A DNA stretch of 64,000 bases, from contig JANYGX010000005.1 in assembly GCA_025362295.1 (NCBI GenBank), positions 1 to 64,000 on the forward strand, read 5' to 3'. The position numbers and the translations under genes are program-made. The DNA is from Sphingomonadales bacterium. GTDB taxonomy: Bacteria; Pseudomonadota; Alphaproteobacteria; Sphingomonadales; Sphingomonadaceae. This document shows positions 16,748 through 24,463 of this stretch, piece by piece (position 1 is the first letter of the stretch; every line of letters starts with the position of its first letter). The notes under the pieces were generated by a model that did no database searches, was not told where the DNA came from, and worked only from the letters and a program-made list of their open reading frames with translations.

Positions 16748-18316
16748 TTAGCTTGTTAAAACATTATCTTTTTTCAGAACTGTCACAAGCGCGAGTGTCA
16801 TGCCCAGCATCATAAACACTACTGGGTGATTATCAGTTTGCGACAGTACAGATTTGATGACCAGGAAAACAGCAAGACAAACTGCCAGTGGTGCAGCCAG
16901 TCTTGCTTGCTGGCTTTTATCGTAGACATAAACCTTGATAGCCTCGAAAATCGTTAACATAAAAATACCAACGTAAGCAATCAATCCAGGTATTCCCAAG
17001 TCCATCAGTAGAGTGAGAAAATAACTGTCAACGGTCAGTGTGCCATCTGGGTTGCGGAAACCGAGAGCATTTCCAGATTGACCTAAACCGTAGCCTCCAA
17101 TTGGCCGATGTAATATCTTGTCCCGGCTCATTCTCCACTGAGCTGCACGACCTTCATTGCTGAATTGGGATTGGCCATGTCCGCCAAGAATGGATGACTG
17201 CAAACGCGGGCTTGCAGCAAGCGCAATAAAAAATATCAACGTCACCAGTGGGTAAATTGTGAGAACTGCAGAATTGACCAGATAATCGCGCTTCTGTCTG
17301 ACGCGCCTGAGAGACCACAAAAGTAAATATAATCCATGAGTGCCGATGAACGCGATGATGCCCAATCGAGATCCGGTAACATATATACCGACACTTACAA
17401 TGAAATAAGCACAAACTGAAATCGTGCGCATAAATTTATTGGCGCCATCAATAATAAAATAAAGTATGACAGGCATGATTAAGCCTAAATATTCAGCAAA
17501 CGTAAGGCTAACAGAAAATGTGCTTTGCGCTCGATATATACCATCTCTCATTTTGACTGAAAAAATTTTATACATCAATACTGGATCTGCAAACATCTTC
17601 GCAGGCAGCCAATTCATCCATAATATATGTTGTTTTCGAAATTCCAATATACCTATTAACGATGTTATAATCGCTGCATAAATCAGATATAAAAATATTT
17701 TTTCAATCTTCATGGTATTCCTGAAATAGTACATGCTAAAAATCATAGGTAACATCCAGGACATGATGTATTTGATTAAAAGTGAAAAAGAGGCGGTTGG
17801 CTGTAGGGAAATCGGAATGCTGATAACAAGAAGTATGAAATATGTAAGAGTAAAGTTTTTGATTACTTTATGAGAACGAAAAACGTCGCGAATGCAATTT
17901 CTGAATTGATCAGAACTAAACGAACAGTAGAGTGCCAGCACCACGAAAATATACTGCGCCAAGTGAGGCGGTGAAAGCCATAAACCTGGAAGTTGGAAGG
18001 CGATATATTCTGGCCATAGAATGGTAAAATAAATATATAAAAAAAAGAAGTTTCCAAGACTGCTCAGGGGTGGATTATAAAAATCCGGCATGGCCCACAG
18101 GCAGAAAATATAAATGATAGCAATAACAGCGACAGGCACCATAATAAGGTTTGGCATAAGAAACGCCGTTAATGCCCCAACCAACACACCAAGGATAATT
18201 GCAAGCAATGCCCAGAAAGAAATAAAGCGAAAACGCCGCCAACCTTTCTGGTTTTGATGATATTGTAAAAGTAAATTTGCCATAGTTTTAAATTTTGCGT
18301 CCGAATTGATCATCAA
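16748..18316 (-). CDS. O-antigen ligase/polymerase family membrane protein (exopolysaccharide polymerase)
   Basis: A 522-residue protein with about eleven to twelve membrane spans. A large periplasmic loop carries the Wzy_C features: VTGSRLGIIAFI, RAAQWRMSRDKILHRPIGGY, GLGQSGNALGF and VDSYFLTLLMDLGIPGL. Proteins of this family link or polymerise lipid-carried sugar repeats in the periplasm. As the polymerase-type gene of the locus it would act after the flippase at 32.3 kb. There is no strong ribosome site; a later Met at 18283 is another possible start. Confidence 0.82.
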   Translation of the reverse strand: MMINSDAKFKTMANLLLQYHQNQKGWRRFRFISFWALLAIILGVLVGALTAFLMPNLIMVPVAVIAIIYIFCLWAMPDFYNPPLSSLGNFFFLYIYFTILWPEYIAFQLPGLWLSPPHLAQYIFVVLALYCSFSSDQFRNCIRDVFRSHKVIKNFTLTYFILLVISIPISLQPTASFSLLIKYIMSWMLPMIFSMYYFRNTMKIEKIFLYLIYAAIITSLIGILEFRKQHILWMNWLPAKMFADPVLMYKIFSVKMRDGIYRAQSTFSVSLTFAEYLGLIMPVILYFIIDGANKFMRTISVCAYFIVSVGIYVTGSRLGIIAFIGTHGLYLLLWSLRRVRQKRDYLVNSAVLTIYPLVTLIFFIALAASPRLQSSILGGHGQSQFSNEGRAAQWRMSRDKILHRPIGGYGLGQSGNALGFRNPDGTLTVDSYFLTLLMDLGIPGLIAYVGIFMLTIFEAIKVYVYDKSQQARLAAPLAVCLAVFLVIKSVLSQTDNHPVVFMMLGMTLALVTVLKKDNVLTS

Positions 18317-18424
18317 TCTTGAAACGTGCGTATCATTATTGTTTTAATACAGTAATTTTAATATAACATGTCTATCTTATTATCGCTTTAATACATATTA
18401 CAATTTATATCACGAAAGCTTGAT

Positions 18425-19450
18425 ATGACCAATAAAGATGCTGTTCAGATAACTCAAAAATACCAGATCGCACTCGTTGGTTCAGGGGGGGGGCATTTGC
18501 GACAGCTCAAGGACATTGCCCCCGGCCTTAAAGATTTTGATGTCTTCTTTGTGACAGAAACGAGTGGCCTTTCAGACAGCCTCAAAGACCAATATCACGT
18601 TGAAAATCTGCCCCATTTTGCGTTTGGGCAAAAAAAAACGGGGTCTTATGCAGAATTTTTGACTTCCGGGTTTGCAAATGCATTCAAGTCTTTCGCCCTG
18701 GCCTTTAAAACAAAACCTGATCTTGTAATAAGCACAGGCGCTGGCTCGGCTTTCTTTTATGTATTAATGCGTCGCTTGCTAGGGTCTCGCTATATATTTA
18801 TTGAATCATTTGCCCGTGTAGACGGCCCATCGTTGTTTGGACGTTTGAGTCATAAATTCGCCAACCGATTAATCGTTCAATGGCCTGGTTTACTGAAAAC
18901 GTGGCCTCATGCTGTTGTGTGTAATCCGCTGCACCCTATAGACTTGCCTTCGGGACAAAAGCCTAGAACCAATGTTTTTGTAACTGTCGGCACAACGCAC
19001 CCGTTTGATCGGATGATAAAAGCCGTAGAAACACTTAAAAATGATGGTCGCTTAACAGCGCCGGTCACAGCTCAGATTGGAAATTCATCTTATGCACCTT
19101 CAGCCATAACATGTTTCAAGTCATGTAATTTTGAGACCATGCAGCAATATTTATGCGCTGCTGACATAGCAGTCTGTCATGGTGGCACTGGCTCTTTGAT
19201 CGTTGCTCTGCAATCTGGCGCCGCTGTCGTTGCCATGGCAAGAGAAGCTAAGTTCAACGAGCATTATGATGATCATCAAGTTGAAATTGTCAGGGCATTT
19301 GCAGAACGTGGGCTCATCGAGGTAGCCCACGATGCCGATAGCCTGGCATCTTCAATAGAGCGTATTAAAGTAGCACAACGCCGTTCTGTGAGAATGGATT
19401 CAGGCGAAATGATAAAAGTTATTCGTGATTATATTGACAGCCATATTTAA
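18425..19450 (+). CDS. PssD-PssE (Alg14-Alg13) type fused glycosyltransferase
   Basis: A 341-residue protein. The N-terminal half is Alg14/PssD-like: ALVGSGGGHLRQL, LVISTGAGSAFFYVLMRRLLG, IFIESFARVDGPSL. The C-terminal half is Alg13/PssE-like (GT28 C-terminal fold): VFVTVGTTHPFDRMI, CAADIAVCHGGTGSLIVAL. These two parts are separate polypeptides in rhizobia, yeast and many streptococci; here they are one. Such enzymes add the second sugar to a lipid-linked primer at the inner membrane. It is the only clear non-initiating glycosyltransferase in the locus. Confidence 0.87.
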   Translation: MTNKDAVQITQKYQIALVGSGGGHLRQLKDIAPGLKDFDVFFVTETSGLSDSLKDQYHVENLPHFAFGQKKTGSYAEFLTSGFANAFKSFALAFKTKPDLVISTGAGSAFFYVLMRRLLGSRYIFIESFARVDGPSLFGRLSHKFANRLIVQWPGLLKTWPHAVVCNPLHPIDLPSGQKPRTNVFVTVGTTHPFDRMIKAVETLKNDGRLTAPVTAQIGNSSYAPSAITCFKSCNFETMQQYLCAADIAVCHGGTGSLIVALQSGAAVVAMAREAKFNEHYDDHQVEIVRAFAERGLIEVAHDADSLASSIERIKVAQRRSVRMDSGEMIKVIRDYIDSHI

Positions 19451-19480
19451 TCTGCTGAATTTTTACTTACAAAGCAGATT
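19449..19480. terminator. Possible bidirectional terminator between convergent genes
   Basis: AATCTGCT (19449-19456) pairs exactly with AGCAGATT (19473-19480) around a 16-base loop containing TTTTTA. It spans the stop codons of the glycosyltransferase and epsI genes. The stem is short and AT-rich, so strength is doubtful. Confidence 0.35.
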
Positions 19481-20150
19481 TCTCGGCATATTTTCCAAGC
19501 AAAAATTTATTTGTTTTTGAGCCGCTGTGAGCTAGTAACGCAGTAATAAAATTATTTTGTAATTTAAACTCTTCGGTCGCGTCTTCGCCAATAGAGGAAA
19601 TCCGAACAAGCACGCCATCAGGCGTCTTACCACTCAGTCCATAAAAAAGTTTGGTCTTCTGTCTTGCCCATGTACCATTTGGAATATCATCACCAACACG
19701 TGTCCAGTACGTAACAGGCTCGTACCGCGTATCTCGAGATGTTCTCAATTGCACAGCGGGAAACTTCAAAGAAGCGGTCTCAAGTGTTACATGATTTGGC
19801 TTTGATACCAGATAACCAATGGCAGTGTAGCAAATCTGCGGAAGGTGAAGTTGTAGGGAATCTGTTTGATTGCTCCCGTAAGCAATAACCAACATAATAA
19901 GTTTGCCATCTTTATTTAGATAACCTCGTGCAAGTGTCTGGCTGTAAATCTTGCTCGCAATGCCGCCTTCAGGCGCAGGTAAAACAATATTAACTTTATC
20001 ACTGGCAACCCAATTATCCAATTGCTTTGGTATCATGGATTGAAGTTCATATGTGGTTACAGGGGTTGAGTGGTTACTTCGAGGAACCATTAAATATGCA
20101 GCCACGGCCGCTAACGTCATAAAGAATGCTATTGCAAATTTGTGCATCAC
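19467..20150 (-). CDS. epsI: EpsI family exosortase-associated protein
   Basis: A 227-residue protein with one N-terminal membrane segment (IAFFMTLAAVAAYLM) and a periplasmic domain. The family block is LIMLVIAYGSNQTDSLQLHL followed by PQICYTAIGY, corresponding to the HxPExCY motif of EpsI/DUF3485 with Gln for Glu. In other genomes EpsI is fused to or follows an exosortase and serves exopolysaccharide export. Its ATG overlaps the exosortase stop by four bases. Confidence 0.88.
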   Translation of the reverse strand: MMHKFAIAFFMTLAAVAAYLMVPRSNHSTPVTTYELQSMIPKQLDNWVASDKVNIVLPAPEGGIASKIYSQTLARGYLNKDGKLIMLVIAYGSNQTDSLQLHLPQICYTAIGYLVSKPNHVTLETASLKFPAVQLRTSRDTRYEPVTYWTRVGDDIPNGTWARQKTKLFYGLSGKTPDGVLVRISSIGEDATEEFKLQNNFITALLAHSGSKTNKFLLGKYAEKSAL

Positions 20151-21073
20151 AAAATATGACTTTTTTTGTTTTTGTTGAAAAATCTGATACTGTAAAAAAT
20201 ACTCAGATCAATAAAAAACAACAGCATCAAAGACATAACAAACAGAAATAGGCCTGAAAAGTCATGGACAAAGCTTTGGGCTACGAGATCGCCAAAATAA
20301 TATGTGATCAGCACTAGGGCAAATACTCTCAAAATATTGGCAAAATATGCAACAGGAAGGGTTAAAGCTAGCAGAACTATTCTGTTAATAGTATGCATAG
20401 TTTTGGCCATATAGACGTAAAATAAACCTATAGCCGACAAACTGTAAAGCGAATTGATACCTGAACATGCATCGGCCACGAGCAATTCATATCGTGCAAT
20501 ATATAAAACAACACCATTTTGCGCTACAGGATAACCAAGGGCAGATAAGTGACTTGCCACTATATCTGAGACGCGCCGCTTCAATGGTATGGTGATCTGG
20601 TCTATAATCCATCCTGGCAATGGCACCACAAAGACAAGAAAAACAAGCGGAAACCAACACAGCTTTAACCCTGCCCAGCCAATTGTTAAAAGCAGAATAG
20701 CGATTAGAATAGGAATTTGGGAAAAAACTTCGACTGCTAAAAGCGATTGTGATCGGCCAATGGCGTAAAGAAACAAACCGACAAAAAGACATATATACCC
20801 TGCAACAAAAGCCGGCTGCCTGTCCAGCGTTGTCAGATTTTTCCACATCTTAGAGAGTATCCACAGCGACGCTATAATTATGAATGGACCGTGACTTTCT
20901 TGTGACGTGTTCCAAGCGCCTTTGGCAAGGTCATGATATGTTGGCCCATACAACAACAAAAAACCACAAATAATTGGCCAACCCCGATAAACAAACTCTG
21001 TGCCAACCAATTGACGCAACAACTCGGCCATTGATAGTCGTCTTGGTGGTTTGATGTTCGATTCAGAATGCAT
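20147..21073 (-). CDS. Exosortase (EpsH/Xrt family)
   Basis: A 308-residue membrane protein with eight or so spans. The transpeptidase residues are visible: Cys203 in LLVADACSGINSL, Arg249 in FANILRVFAL and His270 in AQSFVHDFSGLFLF. It cleaves C-terminal PEP-CTERM signals and transfers proteins to a cell-surface acceptor. The ATG at 21071-21073 overlaps the previous stop as TGATG, showing coupled translation. A PEP-CTERM substrate lies 6.5 kb away. Subtype is uncertain: the XrtV-accessory-like gene at 32.0 kb favours XrtV, the EpsI/EpsD/EpsL set resembles XrtB loci. Confidence 0.92.
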   Translation of the reverse strand: MHSESNIKPPRRLSMAELLRQLVGTEFVYRGWPIICGFLLLYGPTYHDLAKGAWNTSQESHGPFIIIASLWILSKMWKNLTTLDRQPAFVAGYICLFVGLFLYAIGRSQSLLAVEVFSQIPILIAILLLTIGWAGLKLCWFPLVFLVFVVPLPGWIIDQITIPLKRRVSDIVASHLSALGYPVAQNGVVLYIARYELLVADACSGINSLYSLSAIGLFYVYMAKTMHTINRIVLLALTLPVAYFANILRVFALVLITYYFGDLVAQSFVHDFSGLFLFVMSLMLLFFIDLSIFYSIRFFNKNKKSHIL

Positions 21074-21966
21074 CAAGGCTTCTCGTTGAGCAGTGCCCCA
21101 ACCACTGTGCATTGGCTTTCATTTAAAACCTTTGAGAGGTGACCCACATTGTTGGAAAACGATGTATTACGGTTAGCAACAATCAGTGCGCGACCAATCA
21201 CAGCCGCAATTCCCAAACCGTCGGCGCTTGATTCACTGGGCGGTGTATCAAAAATAATGGCATCATATTCACGCTGCAATTCGGCGACAAGATCAGAAAA
21301 AGCCCTGCCGTTCAATAATTCCTGGGGGTTTGGTGGAAGCGGTCCACTTGGAATAATTGTCAGCCCGGGAATTTGAGAGTCGTAAATGGCGGCTTCCAAA
21401 GGCGTATTAAATGCTAAAATGCTGGATAAGCCTTTACCTGCTTTTTTAAGTCCGAAAATTGTAGACAATCTTGGATCGCGCATGTTTGCTTCCACGAGAA
21501 CTGTGGACAAGCCGGACTGTGCGAGTGCCAGGGATAAATTTGCCGCGACAAAGGTACACCCAACGCCAGCTTCAGGACCAAGAATTGCCAAACTTCTGGC
21601 GCCTTGCCCGAAGACACGAATCATCAATTGTGTTCGTAAGGCTCGGAAAGATTCGGCCACAGCAGAGCTTGGATCAGAAGCAATAACAAGCTCGGATGAA
21701 TACTGTACACCGCTCAGACCTTGCAAAATGGCGTAGTTGAAATGACGCGCAAGTGCAGTGTCAAGTTCTTGTTGCTGTAATAAACCCGACTGAACAGCAA
21801 GTTGCCCCAACGGCAATCCTGTTTCCGATTGCTGAGCGAAAAGCGCATCAAGCTGCTCATGCGTCAGCACACCCATATCAGCAAGAACATCTCCAAGCCG
21901 CTTGTCGGAGGTAGGATGAGCCAATGCCTTACTCGGCAAAGTGCGCCATTGAGTTGTAGTCATCAA
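21073..21966 (-). CDS. BY-kinase/EpsG homologue with degenerate ATP site
   Basis: A 297-residue protein. Residues 23-76 resemble a GspE/MshE N-terminal unit (RLGDVLADMGVLTHEQLD, ARHF); residues 105-297 resemble Wzc/CpsD tyrosine kinases. The Walker A reads GPEAGVGCT, with Cys137 where Lys is required, and the Walker A' reads VLVEANMRDP, with Glu and Asn for the two Asp residues. The Walker B DAIIFDTPP is kept. There is no C-terminal tyrosine cluster. It probably partners the Wzz-like protein just upstream (four-base overlap) but is unlikely to be a normal kinase. Confidence 0.82.
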   Translation of the reverse strand: MMTTTQWRTLPSKALAHPTSDKRLGDVLADMGVLTHEQLDALFAQQSETGLPLGQLAVQSGLLQQQELDTALARHFNYAILQGLSGVQYSSELVIASDPSSAVAESFRALRTQLMIRVFGQGARSLAILGPEAGVGCTFVAANLSLALAQSGLSTVLVEANMRDPRLSTIFGLKKAGKGLSSILAFNTPLEAAIYDSQIPGLTIIPSGPLPPNPQELLNGRAFSDLVAELQREYDAIIFDTPPSESSADGLGIAAVIGRALIVANRNTSFSNNVGHLSKVLNESQCTVVGALLNEKP

Positions 21967-23351
21967 GAAGCTCCTGACTTGGATAATTTACGAAATGAAA
22001 ACAGGTTGAATATCTTATCCCGTACGGAATATTTATCAGAACTGCGGGGCAGAACTGCCAATACCGGTGCATTGATGCTCGCCTCAAAGTCTTCAGGAGA
22101 TCGCACACGTCGATCAACCATTTCAGCCAGAAATCCCAAACCAAAGGCCAAGCTTATGCCCAAAGCTGTAGCGGCTGCCATAATCAAAGGGATTTTAGGA
22201 TAAGTTGCATCAGTTGGCACTGTGGCCTCTGATATTGTGGAAATGGAGGTATTGGAAAGCTGCCCTTCCATATGCAGCTGGCCAGCACGTTGCATGACAG
22301 ATTGCAACTGAGCTTGCTTTTGCGTCACTTCGTTAACCAGAACACTTAAGTTATCCTGATTGCCTTTTGTCACCATGACTTTTGCTTTTTGTGCTTCAAA
22401 CGCTGCTTCAAGCTGGCGAACTTGGTCTGCGGATGCACCAACACGTCTGCTGTTTGCAAACAGATTTTGCGCTTTTTCTTGGCCAAGTCTGGCTTCCAGA
22501 GATCGCTTGTCTGACAGCAAAGCTAAATAATCGGGGTGGTTTTTACCAAGCTGAACACCTGTCGCGGCTATTTTCGCATCTGTCTTGCCAATTTCAGCGC
22601 GCAACTCTTGTTCGGCCGCATTGCCAGTACCCGCACTGTTTTGCGCATCGCTGATTTTTGCTGTCGCCATCGCCGCTTTTGCATTTGAGAGTTCAATGGC
22701 AATGCTATTGAGCTTTTCAGTTTCAACATCTTGCTGACCACTAACCTGCACGATGCCTTTGGCATTCTGAGCTGTCGTGAGGCGTTTTTGAGCCGCCACA
22801 ACCTGGGCCCTAAGTTCAGTGACCTGCTGATCAAACCATTTCGCTGTTCTTTGCGATGGATCGACCCTGAGGGCCAAAACAGTATCAATATAGACTTCTC
22901 TAAAAGTATTGACCACCACTGTCGCAAATTTTGCATCCGGAGATTTATAGCTGAGTGATATGATATTAGTTCCCATTGTATCTGCTATGGTCAGATCTGT
23001 TTCCAAAGCATCGCCAATCCAGGTTCGAACATCGCCTTGTCCGCCGTGTTGTAAAAACTGACTAAGCCAATATTGATCTGTGTCCAAACTCAGCCTTCTG
23101 ACCACCTCGCGCGAAATGCGATCGCTTGCAATAACTGTTTCCTGGGTTTTGACATAATTGCGATCCGTCGAAGAGGCTTCACCGGTCACTGGATTAGGAT
23201 CACTGGAATTAACCAGCAATGTTGTAAGGGGTTCATATTTCTTTGGAAGTACAAAACAAATCAGCCCGGCCAGCAACAAGGTAGTTAAAAAAGCCAGCAT
23301 CATTATCCAGAGGCGAGCCTTAAAAATCAACAGTATGTACTTTAAACTCAT
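21963..23351 (-). CDS. Wzz/EpsF-type polysaccharide chain-length determinant
   Basis: A 462-residue protein with one membrane span at each end (WIMMLAFLTTLLLAGLICFV near 16-35; IPLIMAAATALGISLAFGLG near 395). Between them is a long periplasmic coiled-coil region rich in Gln, Ala and Glu (about 165-370). This is the polysaccharide co-polymerase layout. Such proteins set chain length and bridge polymerase and exporter, usually working with a BY-kinase encoded next to them, as here. Confidence 0.88.
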   Translation of the reverse strand: MSLKYILLIFKARLWIMMLAFLTTLLLAGLICFVLPKKYEPLTTLLVNSSDPNPVTGEASSTDRNYVKTQETVIASDRISREVVRRLSLDTDQYWLSQFLQHGGQGDVRTWIGDALETDLTIADTMGTNIISLSYKSPDAKFATVVVNTFREVYIDTVLALRVDPSQRTAKWFDQQVTELRAQVVAAQKRLTTAQNAKGIVQVSGQQDVETEKLNSIAIELSNAKAAMATAKISDAQNSAGTGNAAEQELRAEIGKTDAKIAATGVQLGKNHPDYLALLSDKRSLEARLGQEKAQNLFANSRRVGASADQVRQLEAAFEAQKAKVMVTKGNQDNLSVLVNEVTQKQAQLQSVMQRAGQLHMEGQLSNTSISTISEATVPTDATYPKIPLIMAAATALGISLAFGLGFLAEMVDRRVRSPEDFEASINAPVLAVLPRSSDKYSVRDKIFNLFSFRKLSKSGAS

Positions 23352-23400
23352 AGGGGCATCCTAATGTGCTGGTAATTTAATTATTATAAAAATTGACGAC

Positions 23401-24216
23401 TTAAAAAATACGTTCCTTGAAAATGATGACATCATTTTCCTGTACCAGAGTATCTTTGTCAGCCTTCACAAGACTGATATTTTTATCACGTCCTTGCCGC
23501 CTTATCGTAACACCGTTTTCTGTGCCAGCAGGTGTTAGACCACCGCTCATCGCCAGCGCCTGATGCACAGTTAAATTTGTAACCAGTCGGAAATTTCCAG
23601 AGCGTGCAACAGCACCAAGCACATAAAAATTTGCAGCTTTAGGGACATAGATAACATCACCATTTTGAACGACCATATTGGTGCTTCCGCCGTCCTGATT
23701 GAATAACTTGGCGACCTCTATGCGTTTTAACTCAGCAGTGCCGTCAGCTTTGCTTCTGGTGATTTGAATGTAATCACCACCGTCTTCTGCAATGCCACCA
23801 ACGCGTGCCAGAATTTCGGTCAATGTGGTTGTCCTGTCGAGCACTATGAGGCCAGGCAAACCAACGCGGCCAAGCACTGAAATTTTCTGACTATCAAAAT
23901 TGGCGATGTCCACCCTGACGATGGGATCTTTAACGAAGTCACCCTTTTTGAGCATTTGTTCGACAAGGCGCTCGGATTGGATAATGGTTTGCCCTCCAAT
24001 TTGCACACGGCCAATGAGCGGCATCAGCACAGAGTTGTCTACATTGACACGTGATTTGCTTGCCAGCTCTGGCCTGCTGAACACGGTGATATCAACGGTA
24101 TCGCCGGCACCAATAACATAGGGCTGCTGTTCAGTAACAGCTGCTGTGGCAGGTATAAAAATGAGGGCGCTCAACCCAATCAACATAGAAAAGAGAGCAT
24201 GGAGAATTTTGATCAC
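23401..24216 (-). CDS. Wza/EpsE-like polysaccharide export protein
   Basis: A 271-residue secreted protein. The signal peptide ends near IPATAAVTEQ; there is no lipobox Cys. The Poly_export domain starts at YVIGAGDTVDITVFSRPEL, followed by SLBB domains: ISVLGRVGLPGLI, LTEILARVGG, FYVLGAVARSGNFRL and ALAMSGGLTPAG. It would form the outer-membrane/periplasmic exit channel. First gene of a co-directed run with the Wzz-like, kinase-like, exosortase and EpsI genes. Confidence 0.9.
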   Translation of the reverse strand: MIKILHALFSMLIGLSALIFIPATAAVTEQQPYVIGAGDTVDITVFSRPELASKSRVNVDNSVLMPLIGRVQIGGQTIIQSERLVEQMLKKGDFVKDPIVRVDIANFDSQKISVLGRVGLPGLIVLDRTTTLTEILARVGGIAEDGGDYIQITRSKADGTAELKRIEVAKLFNQDGGSTNMVVQNGDVIYVPKAANFYVLGAVARSGNFRLVTNLTVHQALAMSGGLTPAGTENGVTIRRQGRDKNISLVKADKDTLVQENDVIIFKERIF

Positions 24217-24409
24217 GCTTATGATAGTCCTTATTTATTTTATATATCTTGAATAATTTAATCACATTAAATTACAGTTATAATACTATAATCTAATTCT
24301 CAACAGACATATGGTACTTCCATTATATAGCACAAATTAGGTTGAATTCATAGCTAAATTTAACCAAAAATACCTTTTTAAATAGGGTTGGGTGAGATTA
24401 TGCAATGAA

Positions 24410-24438
24410 TCAGGCCGCCCAGAGCTTGGGCGACCTGA
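24410..24438 (-). terminator. Terminator-like hairpin after the beta-helix gene
   Basis: Minus-strand TCAGGTCGCCCA, loop AGCTC, TGGGCGGCCTGA: a 12-bp stem with one or two mismatches. The following TTCATTG is only weakly T-rich. It lies 26 bases beyond the stop of the secreted beta-helix gene and separates it from the wza-like operon. Confidence 0.6.
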
Positions 24439-24463
24439 TAATCATCACATCATAACGTTTTGT

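Noticed and set aside
21073-21966. Interpretation as an active tyrosine kinase
   Set aside because: The ATP-binding lysine, Walker A' aspartates and C-terminal tyrosine cluster are all missing.
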